A DNA stretch of 64,000 bases, taken from assembly GCA_021202465.1 (NCBI GenBank), contig JAJQCZ010000010.1:62001-126000 (forward strand). Reading direction: 5' to 3'. The translations under genes and the position numbers were made by a program. The notes under the pieces are model-generated. The model did not search any database. It was not told the origin of the DNA and saw nothing but the letters and a program-made list of their open reading frames with translations. The first letter of the stretch is position 1. Every line of letters begins with the position of its first letter. Of the stretch, positions 1 through 9,040 are shown one piece after another. This stretch comes from Lachnospiraceae bacterium. GTDB lineage: Bacteria > Bacillota > Clostridia > Lachnospirales > Lachnospiraceae.

Positions 1-2
1 AG

Positions 3-1250
3 AGCTACAGCGTTGTCAGCGCTGCAGTGACGGGGCGGTATCTGGATGCCGGGGCGCTGTCCGTCATCGTGGCCTGCAGCGCCTGTCTTGCCATGGAGAA
101 TTACATCTGTGTGAGTACGACGACGGGCTTTGGCTTTTACATCAACCGCTGCGTTGGCTCTGCGGATCAGCGTCGGCAGCGGGAAGCGCTCTGGGGCGCG
201 CTTCTCTTCTGCTTCGCCATGATCGTGGTGAGTCTGCTCCTGAGCAGACTGTCGGAACCGGTCATGACGCTGGCCAATGTCCCTGACTACATGAGAGAGA
301 ACGCGAAGCCCTACATGACCGTCATCCTGATGGTCGGCGGCTTCTGGGGACTGGAAAACCTGCTGATTCAGGTAATCGAAGCCTTCGGGGAGAGCCGGGT
401 GCCGGCGCTCCTGTCCACAGTGGGTGTCGTCCTGCAGACTCTCGTGATGGTCGGTCTGATCACCTGGGGCGGTCTGGGCGTCGAGGCCTCCGCCCTGGCG
501 GTCCTTTTTCTGCATATCGGCAGAGCAATGATTCTGATTGCCTGGATGCTGCTCCATTCCTCCGGCAGGGAGCTGCTCCTCCACCCCTGTCTCCCCTCTC
601 GTCCCGTCTGCAGTGAGCTTTTCAAAAACGGCTGCAGCAAATCTCTCATGATGGTCATCATCGGCCTGGGAGCTTTCGTATTCAACCGGCGTATCAATAC
701 CCTGCCCGAAGATGTTCTCACCGGCTACGCCTACGGACAGACGCCGGTCGACCTGCTCATGTCGTCTCTGAGCGCCTTCGCCGTGACCGCAGGACTGATT
801 ACAGGCCAGAATACAGAACGGAAACGGCTGGCTGTCATGAGAGTATGGAACCGCCGGCTGCTCATCGGCTCCTTCATTCTCTGCGGCCTCTACATTGTGA
901 TCGCACTGACCTTCGCACCGGCGCTGATCCGTCTGCTTGCCGGGACAGAGCTGGCCGCCGAGAGTCTCGCTGCAGCCTGCCTGGTTTTTCGCATTCAGGT
1001 CCTGGCGCTTCCGCTGGTAAGCTGCTATATGCTTTGCCGCAATGCACTCCAGTCTCTCGGAGTCTACTGGGTACTTCCGCTCCTGGGCGGTACAGAAGCC
1101 GTGATCAATCTCCTCTTTGCCTGGCTTCTGATTCCTGCCTTTGGTTATATCGCAGTCTGCTGGTCTGCCGCCGCCAAATGGGGTGTTCCGGCACTGATCG
1201 GCCTGCTTCTCTATTTCAAAAAAAATCCAGGGGGAAAATTGCGAAAATGA
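3..1250 (+). CDS. MATE-family efflux transporter, 5' partial
   Basis: Multidrug/toxin-extrusion type membrane transporter, expected to export organic compounds by cation antiport. The visible product is almost entirely hydrophobic helices with two related halves and short charged loops, as in MATE proteins of about 450 residues. A GTG at 27 can serve as start, but the frame stays open to the window edge with transporter-like residues, so the gene is probably cut by the window. Its stop overlaps the start of the next gene as ATGA, so the two are translationally coupled and in one operon with the STAND ATPase. Family call is from overall pattern; substrate unknown. Confidence 0.75.
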   Translation, partial: SYSVVSAAVTGRYLDAGALSVIVACSACLAMENYICVSTTTGFGFYINRCVGSADQRRQREALWGALLFCFAMIVVSLLLSRLSEPVMTLANVPDYMRENAKPYMTVILMVGGFWGLENLLIQVIEAFGESRVPALLSTVGVVLQTLVMVGLITWGGLGVEASALAVLFLHIGRAMILIAWMLLHSSGRELLLHPCLPSRPVCSELFKNGCSKSLMMVIIGLGAFVFNRRINTLPEDVLTGYAYGQTPVDLLMSSLSAFAVTAGLITGQNTERKRLAVMRVWNRRLLIGSFILCGLYIVIALTFAPALIRLLAGTELAAESLAAACLVFRIQVLALPLVSCYMLCRNALQSLGVYWVLPLLGGTEAVINLLFAWLLIPAFGYIAVCWSAAAKWGVPALIGLLLYFKKNPGGKLRK

Positions 1251-2185
1251 TCACAAATGAAACAAAAGCAAGTCTGGATGCCATCCTGGTATCCTGCGCA
1301 GAGGAAGGAAAGATAAAACGACCGGAAATCCTCTGGCTGAACGAAATGTATACCCGTTTTCAGAAGCAGGAGGGGATTTTCCGGAAAACCGAGGTTGATG
1401 AACTGATTTACTCCAAGATGTATGCGGCGCTGCCGCAGAATCCTTCCTCCACGCTGAAAATTCGCTACTGGCGAACCGGGCGGCACACCCCGTCAAACCG
1501 GGCCCAGTGCACCGCCTTCGGACGCGCCCTGAACTTATCAGACGAAGAACTGTGTACACTGCTTCAATTTTACTATGATCGGAGCGATCTGGTCTTTCCG
1601 TCGGAACCGGAACCGGGCGCCCCGCAGGGAGAGCTCTATCAGCAGCGGGTTCAGAAAATGAACCAGCTCATTGAAGAATATCTGTGGAAAATCCATCCCC
1701 TGCGCCGGCTGCAGCTGAATGTGCGGCATCAGGATCTGGAACATAACCTCCGGCATTTTTATTTCATGGATGCCAGAGCCTGCCTCTCCGAGGAGAGCCG
1801 CCGTGCGCCGGAAAAGCATATCACCAGTGTCAACTACGACTCAGAATTCAAGCAGCAGCTCCGTCTGCTGGGAGAGATTCCGCGAAAAAGCATGATCCGA
1901 CATATTTTCATTCTGGGGCAGCCTTATCTGAGCAGAGAGGTAGTCAGTCAATATCTGAAGGACTTCGGCTTCCTGCCTTTGCAGGAAGAACACACAGCGG
2001 TAAGCGGGGAGAAACTGGATCTGCTGGTGATCGGATTTTTAAATCTCTATGAACGCACCTGCACGGGACAGTCCCCGGAGGAATGCTCTCAATGGCTGCA
2101 GGAAGCCTATCGTTATCTGGACTGGCAGCTGACGAAAAGGAATCTTCAAAAACTGCGTTTTTTATATTTCAAGGCACTGGAATGA
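1247..2185 (+). CDS. Unrecognised protein with HTH-like segment, coupled to MATE and STAND genes
   Basis: Product of 312 residues that I do not recognise as a named family. The ATG at 1247 is chosen because it follows a G-rich ribosome site (about 1229-1235) and overlaps the MATE stop; a longer reading of the frame runs through the MATE gene and is a shadow. Residues about 55-107 resemble a helix-turn-helix region of XRE style (a K-I-R-x-W-R-T-G stretch followed by an A-L-x-L-S-D-E-E-L segment). The rest is helical and soluble, without signal peptide or membrane segment. It sits between a transporter and an NB-ARC/TPR ATPase, so a regulatory or adaptor role is plausible but inferred. Confidence 0.7.
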   Translation: MITNETKASLDAILVSCAEEGKIKRPEILWLNEMYTRFQKQEGIFRKTEVDELIYSKMYAALPQNPSSTLKIRYWRTGRHTPSNRAQCTAFGRALNLSDEELCTLLQFYYDRSDLVFPSEPEPGAPQGELYQQRVQKMNQLIEEYLWKIHPLRRLQLNVRHQDLEHNLRHFYFMDARACLSEESRRAPEKHITSVNYDSEFKQQLRLLGEIPRKSMIRHIFILGQPYLSREVVSQYLKDFGFLPLQEEHTAVSGEKLDLLVIGFLNLYERTCTGQSPEECSQWLQEAYRYLDWQLTKRNLQKLRFLYFKALE

Positions 2186-2232
2186 GAACAGGGACATAAG
2201 AAGCCGTCGAAATATCCATCGAGGGGGCACGT

Positions 2233-4356
2233 ATGAAGGAAAAGAGAAACTACGAGCAGGAACTTCTGGAGTGGAAAGAGCATCAGTTTGAGCTTCGCGT
2301 CAAATACCGGGATACACCGGCCGGCTTCGGCAGCGGAAAACTTGAATCCCAGGAAAAAAACCGCCTGACCGAAGCCAGAACGCACTATCAGGAATCACAC
2401 AGAAGCCGGCTGCTCACAGAGGATTTCATACACGAAGAAATCTTTGTGGGCCGCGAGGACATTTTAAAGCAGATTGAGGAAGCGTTCGCTGCGGGATCCG
2501 GCCCCGTTATTCTCTACGGCATGGGCGGCATGGGGAAGAGCGCCATCGCCCGGGAGTATCTGCGCCGTAAGCAGCAGGACTATGATCACACGCTTCTTCT
2601 CTACGGTGATAACGGCATCCAGTCCGCCATCTGTGATGACAATCAGGTTCGGATCAGCAACCTGCAGTATACAAAAGATGAATACAGCAACCGAAACAAT
2701 TATTTCCGTAAGAAGATCCGCACACTGACACAGATTGCCAGAGAGCGGCGTCTCCTTCTCGTCATCGACGACTGGAACCGGGAAAAGGACCGGGGCATGA
2801 ATGCAGTCCTGGCCCTTCCCTGTGATATTATTGTGACGACCCGCATTCATCCCAGTCTGTGGGGACTGAAGGGCGGTATTCTGGTGTCGGGCTTCAGGAC
2901 ACGGGAGGAGTGGGAACAGTTCCTGCGCGCTTACGGCTATGAAAACGACAGCGAAGAAGAAACACAGCGTCTGTATGACTATTACAGACAGGTGGGAGGT
3001 CATACTCTTCTCATGAAGCTCATGGCAGTGCAAACAGCGCCGCGGGATACGGAAGCCGGGGAGGAAACCGCTCTTCCTGTATCCGATTCAGGATCCGCCG
3101 AAGATATCCTCACAGATCTCTTTTCCCGCTTTTCTCTGCGTCAGGAAGAAAAGCAGGCACTCAGAGAGCTATCCATCATGCCGGTCAAAGGGATTCCTCT
3201 CTCCCTCTACCTGAAAATCTCCCGGGTTTCCCTGAAAACGCTGAAACGTCTGGAAACGTTTCTGCTGGTCAACCGCAGCGGACAGGGCGACGACGCGGTC
3301 TTATCCCTGCATCCGCTGATCGCTGAGGCGGCGCGTCGGCTCTTTACGCCGACGCTCACCAACTGCCGGGGCCTGGTGGCCAATTTCTGCAATGCGCAGT
3401 GGGATATGTGGGAGAACACTTATGCGGAGAATCAGAAGATGGAACCCTATGTGTTCGCCATCATCAGGGCCTTCCCCCAGCCCGTGTCCTGGTTTGCCAT
3501 CGAGCTGGAACGTCTGACCACCTGGCTGTGGATTCAGGAATACTATGGAGAGTCGGAGCGCTGGCAGAAAAAGATCGTGGACTGCGTGGAAAAGGACTTC
3601 GGGACATGTCACCAGCTCACCGGCGAGATGTATCTGAGAATGGCCGCGGCCTGTTATAATACCATGGATGTAGCCCGGGCGAATCCATGGTATGAGAAAG
3701 CCTATGAGACGCTGAATCTGTGCAAACCCTATGACAGCCGCTATCTGCGCCTTTTATCCGAGGCGAATATGAAGCTCTCGCGCCGCTATCTGTCCGAAGG
3801 ATGCATGGAGAAAGCCGTCACCTATGCGGAAAACGGACACGTTTTCTTCCGGAAATATATGCAGCACTGCGAGAAGCGGGGAATTACGCATCCTTATGAT
3901 ACCAATACAGAGACAGTCTGGCAGTCACACCGGCTGTGGGAAAGCGAGCTTTTGTTTTTACAGGGGAAAACCGACGAGGCGCTGGCCATGTGCGAGGACT
4001 CTAAGGCTGCGATGCGGAATATTCCGGGCACGGAAATCCGTCTCAATGAATACAATACCGTACTGATTCGCATTTATCAGCATATGGGCGATTTTGCGCA
4101 CGCCGAAATGCTGGCGAAGGAGAATATCGAACGCAACCTTGTCTATCGCAGTCCTTACTTCAAGGATACGCTGATGTGCCGGGAACAGCTGGGCGACCTC
4201 TACGTGGCTGCCGGCCGCCTGAAGGAGGCCGCACAGGAATATGAGACGCTCTATATCGGACTGAGCGAACATTTTCCGGCCCGCCCGGAGTGGGTCGAGC
4301 GGGTGAAGAAGAAGCTCCTGTCTACCGTGACATCCCCTTCTCCGGAAGAGAGTTGA
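2233..4356 (+). CDS. STAND-class NB-ARC ATPase with C-terminal TPR-like repeats
   Basis: Signal-transduction ATPase of 707 residues. In order: a charged N-terminal stretch (1-65), the F-V-G-R-E entry motif near 71, Walker A GMGGMGKS at about 96-103, Walker B LLLVIDD near 174-180, an IIVTTR sensor segment near 198, a GGHTLLMKLM stretch in place of the usual GxP-L motif, a winged-helix-like region, and helical repeats of TPR type from about 440 to the end. No signal peptide. Start ATG follows a GAGGGGG ribosome site. STAND proteins switch on ligand binding, as regulators or as defence/effector ATPases. No nuclease, TIR or other effector domain is visible, so regulation with the upstream HTH-like protein is the simpler reading. 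Confidence 0.85.
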   Translation: MKEKRNYEQELLEWKEHQFELRVKYRDTPAGFGSGKLESQEKNRLTEARTHYQESHRSRLLTEDFIHEEIFVGREDILKQIEEAFAAGSGPVILYGMGGMGKSAIAREYLRRKQQDYDHTLLLYGDNGIQSAICDDNQVRISNLQYTKDEYSNRNNYFRKKIRTLTQIARERRLLLVIDDWNREKDRGMNAVLALPCDIIVTTRIHPSLWGLKGGILVSGFRTREEWEQFLRAYGYENDSEEETQRLYDYYRQVGGHTLLMKLMAVQTAPRDTEAGEETALPVSDSGSAEDILTDLFSRFSLRQEEKQALRELSIMPVKGIPLSLYLKISRVSLKTLKRLETFLLVNRSGQGDDAVLSLHPLIAEAARRLFTPTLTNCRGLVANFCNAQWDMWENTYAENQKMEPYVFAIIRAFPQPVSWFAIELERLTTWLWIQEYYGESERWQKKIVDCVEKDFGTCHQLTGEMYLRMAAACYNTMDVARANPWYEKAYETLNLCKPYDSRYLRLLSEANMKLSRRYLSEGCMEKAVTYAENGHVFFRKYMQHCEKRGITHPYDTNTETVWQSHRLWESELLFLQGKTDEALAMCEDSKAAMRNIPGTEIRLNEYNTVLIRIYQHMGDFAHAEMLAKENIERNLVYRSPYFKDTLMCREQLGDLYVAAGRLKEAAQEYETLYIGLSEHFPARPEWVERVKKKLLSTVTSPSPEES

Positions 4357-4371
4357 GGCTGGTCGCCGGAA

Positions 4372-4426
4372 ATTAAAACGATTCGAGTGACGCCCAACAG
4401 ACATTAAAGCTATTCGAGTGACGCCC
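4372..4426. repeat. Two 24-nt direct repeats, 31-nt period
   Basis: Copies at 4372-4395 and 4403-4426 share ATTAAA, two variable bases and ATTCGAGTGACGCCC, separated by 7 nt. They lie just after the STAND gene and run into the hairpin at 4424. Only two copies are present, so this is not a CRISPR array. Multiple short terminal repeats occur at ends of some insertion sequences, but no transposase is nearby. Confidence 0.6.
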
Positions 4427-4492
4427 GCCGGCTTCATCCTGTCTCTTCGAACAGCTGAAACAGTTCTCAGGAGACAGGATGAAGCCGGCGGG
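4424..4492. other. 22-bp perfect inverted repeat between convergent genes
   Basis: Arms 4424-4445 and 4471-4492 are exact reverse complements with a 25-nt loop. It sits between the plus-strand STAND gene and minus-strand recO and could stop transcription from both sides, but there is no T-run on either strand. The stem is longer than a normal terminator, so a mobile-repeat remnant is an alternative. Confidence 0.6.
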
Positions 4493-4532
4493 CTGTCTGG
4501 TGTGGGATTATGTAACGATTCAGGGGGCATTT

Positions 4533-5183
4533 TCACAGCCCCAGGCTTTCCAGCACCTCCAGGGATTTGAAGCCCCGGTCTATGTAGTAGCGCTTCAGCG
4601 CCTCAACGGCCTCGATGAATTCCCGCTCCGCCTCCTCTGTCAGACGGAAGGCGTAGAGCTTCCCCGTCGGGGCTGTCAGACAGTAATTCCAGGCGTAAGC
4701 GGCTCCCTCGCCGCAGTCAATGAGAGGTGTCTCCGCGTATTCGCCGTGAAGCATCATGGCCCGCAGCTCGAAGACGGCGCGCAGCAGGCGTCGGTCCTTC
4801 TCCGGATGACCGAGCGCCAGGAGGGAGGCATAGAGCAGGTTGATCATCTCCCGCTCGTCGATTCCCTCCCGCCCGTAATAGTCAGCGAATTCCATGAAAT
4901 AGGTGCCATAGCAGACCGCTTCCACATCAGTCGCCAGCTCCTCAAAATACCGGCGGATATCCAGGGAACGTACCGTATACGAGCTGCGCCCCTCATAGAG
5001 CTGCATCTGACCGAAGGAGAAGGGACGGGAACCGGCCAGCAGCGGGCTGTTGGGACGCCTCGCCCCCTTCGCGAAGGCGGAGATCTTGCCGCGCTCCGAG
5101 GTGAGGATCACCAGCCGTCGGTCGTACTCCCCGATGGGCATGGAGGAGAGCACCATCCCCGTCACGGTAATAAGGTCACTCAC
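4533..5183 (-). CDS. recO: DNA repair protein RecO, short form
   Basis: RecFOR-pathway protein that loads RecA onto SSB-coated single-stranded DNA. The N-terminal OB-fold segment (G-M-V-L-S-S-M-P-I-G-E-Y-D-R region) and the C-terminal YYIDRGFKSLEVL segment are typical. At 216 residues it is shorter than the usual 240-255, and the CxxC pairs of the zinc ribbon found in many RecO proteins are missing: only isolated cysteines remain around residues 155-170. The start is a GTG overlapping the era stop by 8 nt with no strong ribosome site, which suggests translational coupling. era-recO adjacency is common in Firmicutes. Confidence 0.88.
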   Translation of the reverse strand: MSDLITVTGMVLSSMPIGEYDRRLVILTSERGKISAFAKGARRPNSPLLAGSRPFSFGQMQLYEGRSSYTVRSLDIRRYFEELATDVEAVCYGTYFMEFADYYGREGIDEREMINLLYASLLALGHPEKDRRLLRAVFELRAMMLHGEYAETPLIDCGEGAAYAWNYCLTAPTGKLYAFRLTEEAEREFIEAVEALKRYYIDRGFKSLEVLESLGL

Positions 5184-6078
5184 CGTCGCTGCGGTACCCG
5201 TAGTTTTTCAGGTACAGCTCGTTGTCCCGCCATTCCCTGCGTACCTTGACCCAGATCTGCAGGTTTACCCGGGCATCCATCAGACCCTCGATCTCCCGCC
5301 GGGCCTGACTGCCGATTTTCTTCAGCATGGAGCCTCCCCTGCCGATGATGATGCCCTTGTGGGAGTCCTTCTCACAGATGATGGTCGCCTCGATGTCGTA
5401 CATCCCATTCGGACGCTCTTTCATCTTCTCGATGGTCACGGCGATGCCGTGCGGAATCTCATCCTCCAGGTTCCGCAGAGCCTTCTCCCGGATCAGCTCC
5501 GCGGCAATCTGACGCATTGGCTGATCGGTCACCGTGTCCTCGTCGAAATACTGCGGGCCCTCCGGCAGATACTGAAAGAGCACGCGCAGCAGCTCGTCGG
5601 TATTCTTCTTCCGCAGAGCCGACACCGGCACGATGTCAGCGAAGGGAAGCAGATCCTTATACGTGGTGATCAGGCGGATAAGCTCTTCCTTCTCGATCGT
5701 ATCGATCTTATTGATGACCAGAACCACCGGCGTCTTCACGTCCCGCAGCTGCTGCAGGATATGCTGCTCGTTGGCGCCAATGTAAGTGGTGGGTTCCACA
5801 AGCCAGCAGATCACATCCACCTCCCGCAGCGTGTGCTCCGCCACATTGACCATATAGGTATCCAGCTTGTTGCGGGCCCGGTGAATCCCGGGGGTATCCA
5901 GGAAGACGATCTGCCCGCGCTCATCGGTATACACCGTCTGAATCCGGTTCCGGGTGGTCTGTGGCTTCTCCGAGGTAATGGCGATCTTCTGACCGATCAG
6001 ATGATTCATCAGCGTAGATTTCCCGACGTTGGGCCGCCCGATCAGGGTCACGAACCCCGAGCGAAATGTCTCTTTCAT
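5176..6078 (-). CDS. era: GTPase Era
   Basis: Ras-like GTPase that binds the 3' end of 16S rRNA and helps 30S subunit assembly. Visible motifs: G1 GRPNVGKST near residue 14, G3 DTPG, G4 NKID, and a C-terminal KH domain with GRGGSMLKKIG that binds RNA. Length of 300 residues is normal. ATG start at 6078. It lies 16 nt downstream of the M16C protease stop and overlaps recO, so the three genes look co-transcribed. Confidence 0.97.
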   Translation of the reverse strand: MKETFRSGFVTLIGRPNVGKSTLMNHLIGQKIAITSEKPQTTRNRIQTVYTDERGQIVFLDTPGIHRARNKLDTYMVNVAEHTLREVDVICWLVEPTTYIGANEQHILQQLRDVKTPVVLVINKIDTIEKEELIRLITTYKDLLPFADIVPVSALRKKNTDELLRVLFQYLPEGPQYFDEDTVTDQPMRQIAAELIREKALRNLEDEIPHGIAVTIEKMKERPNGMYDIEATIICEKDSHKGIIIGRGGSMLKKIGSQARREIEGLMDARVNLQIWVKVRREWRDNELYLKNYGYRSDGE

Positions 6079-6094
6079 CCGTTCTCTCCTCTTC

Positions 6095-9040
6095 TCACTC
6101 CGTCAGACTCTCTACATGCCGGAACAATTCTTTCTCCTCCTCGATCTTCCCGGCGTTGCCGACAACGCAGAGCTGATCAGAATCCAGGATTGCCTCGATA
6201 TAAGGCGCCAGGGCACGGATATGCTCCGGACGGCAGGTCAGCACCTGCTCCCGCTCCTCCTGCAGCATGTCCTGCGTGATTCCGCTCATATAGGCCTGCA
6301 GAGAGAAGATACCCGCTTCGGAGGGATTCATGGGCCGGTCAAGCGAGTCGATCGTGCCGATGATATAGTTGTCCATATCCCGCTCCAGGACCTCGAATTC
6401 CCGCAGCCAGGCCGGAATCTCCTCGTAGACCCTCAGAGTCTTTCCCAGATTGGGGTCCCGGTAGGAGACAAAATATCCGCTCCCCAGACGGCTGAAATTA
6501 CACATGCAGCCGTAAGCGCCGCCCTTGACCCGCACATTGATCCACAGATATTCATCGCCCAGAATGGAGCGCAGCACCCGCAGCGCCCCGGTATAGGGAT
6601 ACCCGGCCTTGCGGAAATTGCCGCAGCGGGCCACATACTGAATCTGTGCCGCCGTCTTAAAGGCTTCGTTTTTCTTCTCCGGCGTCACCGGCCAGGAAGC
6701 CCGGCACCGCCGCGTACTCTTATCGACTGCCGCGCCCGCACCGGCCGGGAAGGCCGCAGCGAAATCATCAAAGGAGGAGGCCAGCAGAGCAAAATCCTCC
6801 TTCTCCGCCGTCAGACTTACCAGCATCCCGTCCCGGACAAAGAGAGTCTCCGCCAGATGTTCCAGGCGTTCTGCCACCTCCCGGCAGCCCGCCTCATTTG
6901 TCAGCTTCTCCGCCGTCCGGGCAAGGAAACGGCAATATTCGATCCCGCCGATCTGATCGTTGAACCAGGAGGCAGCGGATGCGTAGGAAGCAGCCCGCAG
7001 CACGGCCGTCGTGTGTCCGTTGTTCTGCAGCCCTGTCAGCGCCCGCGTCTTCATCTGCGCGGCCAGCTCCCGCAGCCGCTTCTCGTCCCGGAAATTCGTG
7101 GTGAGCAAAATTTCCCGCATCAGCTCCAGCGCCCGGGGCAGCTTATCCCGCAGCACCCGCGTGCTGACCCCGGCGTATGGCGCGTATTCCCCCGGCTGCT
7201 CCACATTCTGGAACACATCGACACCGAATGAGATGCCGCCGGTCTCCAGGCAGATCTCACTGAAGAGGTCGCTGTAGCTGTAATGCTCTGTCGGCATCAG
7301 CGAGAGCACGGAGCGCAGCAGTCCCAGGTAAGGAATGTCCTCCTTCGCAATGCGGTCCGCCCGGAACAGAATCTGCAGATAGAGGATCTCGCTGGTGAAC
7401 ATCTCGTGGTGCAGAGCCGGAATCTCCCCCAGCATTTTTTCATGATTGTTCAGACGCACAGCCTCCGGACGGATGTCGGAAAGATTCAGGACCGGCAGCG
7501 TCGCCAGCTGCTCCGGCGTGGAGGACTCACTCTGATAGTCCTTCAGCTGCCCGGTCGCACGGACGATCTCTGCGATCTCTTCCTCCGACAGGGCCGCCTT
7601 CTGCGCCGCCAGACGCTCCGCCAGCTCCCGGTCCTTCTTCTCCGTCCGCCCCGGCTCCGGAGCCAGAACGAGAACCGCCTGATGGGAATTATTCAGGAAG
7701 TACACACGGATCAGGGATTCAAAATACCCGGTATCCAGGTTCTCCCGGAGGAAGGTGAAGGTCTCGTCATAGCGCAGATGAAGCAGCGGCGACTGATCGT
7801 AAAGCCAGCTGTCAAAGCTCTCGATGCCATAGATCAGTCCCTTGGGATAGGGCCCGAAGTCCGCCTCCCGGTTCTTAAATTCCAGCGTATTCAGGGCCGC
7901 CTCCAGTGCCCGGCGGTTGATGCCGCCCTCTGCCTGCACCTGCAGCGTCTCCCGGATCACGGAGAGAAACTCTGTCTTCCGGGATATGTCGGCATTCTTT
8001 GCCACCACGCTGAAATACGGCTGGCGGGAACCGTTCTGATAGCCGCCGAAGACGTCTTCCCCCAATCCGGCATCGAGAAGCGCCTGCTTGACGGGCGCAC
8101 CGGGCGCCGTCAGGAGCGCCGATTCCAGCACCTGAAAGGCTACATAGAGAACCGGATCCGTGATCTCTCCCACCACCCAGCTCTGCGACAGAAAGGCCTT
8201 GCCTTCCGGGCTCTCCTCCGCCGCGATGGGATAGGGAACTGTCACGTCCGCCGGCTGGGCAAAGGGCTTCTGCGCCGGAATCCGGGAGTCGATCTCCCGG
8301 CAGTCATAGCTCCCCAGATATTTTTCATCGAGCCAGCGCAGTTTTTCCTCCATATCCATTTTCCCGTAAAGATAAATGAAGCTGTTGGAAGGATGGTAAT
8401 ACGCGGCATGGAATGCCAGGAAATCTTCGTAGCTCAGTGTGGGAATCACATCCGGATCGCCGCCGGACTCATTCGCATACGGAGTATCCGGGAAGAGCAC
8501 CGCCTGCGTATAGCGCTCCAGCACATCCTCGGGGGAAGAAAAAGCCCCCTTCATCTCATTGTAGACGACGCCGTTGAGCACAAGGGGGCTGTCCGCCGTC
8601 TCCATCTCATAATGCCATCCTTCCTGACGGAAGATTTTCTCCTCATGATAAATGGCCGGGTGAAGGACGGCATCCATATACACATCCATCAGATTTTCCA
8701 GATCCTTCTCATTGCAGCTGGCCACGGGATAAATGGTCTTATCCGGGTAGGTCATGGCGTTGAGGAAGGTCTGCAGAGAGCTTTTCTGCAGTTCAATGAA
8801 CGGATCCTTAACAGGAAATTTCTCCGAACCGCAGAGCACCGAGTGCTCCAGGATATGAGGCAGTCCCGTGCTGTCCGCCGGCGGTGTCCGGAATCCCACC
8901 GTGAAGACCTTGTTCTCATCCTCATTCTCCAGAACAAAAATCCGGGCGCCGGTCTTCTGATGTCTCAGAACCCAGGCCTCAGAATTGCACTCCGCCACAT
9001 GTCCCGCTTCCACACACTCATATCCTTCAGGAATGTTCAT
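6095..9040 (-). CDS. M16C-family zinc metalloprotease (presequence-protease type)
   Basis: Large cytosolic zinc peptidase of 981 residues, related to insulinase-fold proteases that degrade oligopeptides inside a closing chamber. The inverted zinc motif HILEH is at residues 62-66, followed by the expected acidic segment about 75-80 residues on (E-N-L-M-D-V-Y-M-D). Four-domain length fits M16C. The frame is open further upstream, but the ATG at 9040 is chosen because AGGAGG lies 9 nt before it and the family N-terminus begins there. The gene overlaps the stop of the upstream U32 gene by 14 nt. Substrate unknown. Confidence 0.9.
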   Translation of the reverse strand: MNIPEGYECVEAGHVAECNSEAWVLRHQKTGARIFVLENEDENKVFTVGFRTPPADSTGLPHILEHSVLCGSEKFPVKDPFIELQKSSLQTFLNAMTYPDKTIYPVASCNEKDLENLMDVYMDAVLHPAIYHEEKIFRQEGWHYEMETADSPLVLNGVVYNEMKGAFSSPEDVLERYTQAVLFPDTPYANESGGDPDVIPTLSYEDFLAFHAAYYHPSNSFIYLYGKMDMEEKLRWLDEKYLGSYDCREIDSRIPAQKPFAQPADVTVPYPIAAEESPEGKAFLSQSWVVGEITDPVLYVAFQVLESALLTAPGAPVKQALLDAGLGEDVFGGYQNGSRQPYFSVVAKNADISRKTEFLSVIRETLQVQAEGGINRRALEAALNTLEFKNREADFGPYPKGLIYGIESFDSWLYDQSPLLHLRYDETFTFLRENLDTGYFESLIRVYFLNNSHQAVLVLAPEPGRTEKKDRELAERLAAQKAALSEEEIAEIVRATGQLKDYQSESSTPEQLATLPVLNLSDIRPEAVRLNNHEKMLGEIPALHHEMFTSEILYLQILFRADRIAKEDIPYLGLLRSVLSLMPTEHYSYSDLFSEICLETGGISFGVDVFQNVEQPGEYAPYAGVSTRVLRDKLPRALELMREILLTTNFRDEKRLRELAAQMKTRALTGLQNNGHTTAVLRAASYASAASWFNDQIGGIEYCRFLARTAEKLTNEAGCREVAERLEHLAETLFVRDGMLVSLTAEKEDFALLASSFDDFAAAFPAGAGAAVDKSTRRCRASWPVTPEKKNEAFKTAAQIQYVARCGNFRKAGYPYTGALRVLRSILGDEYLWINVRVKGGAYGCMCNFSRLGSGYFVSYRDPNLGKTLRVYEEIPAWLREFEVLERDMDNYIIGTIDSLDRPMNPSEAGIFSLQAYMSGITQDMLQEEREQVLTCRPEHIRALAPYIEAILDSDQLCVVGNAGKIEEEKELFRHVESLTE

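Noticed and set aside
845..1246. Extension of the HTH-like protein into the MATE gene
   Set aside because: Cys/Arg/Ser-rich shadow with no start signal; the overlapping ATG at 1247 is well placed.
4372..4426. CRISPR-like repeats
   Set aside because: Only two copies with a 7-nt gap, no spacers and no cas genes.
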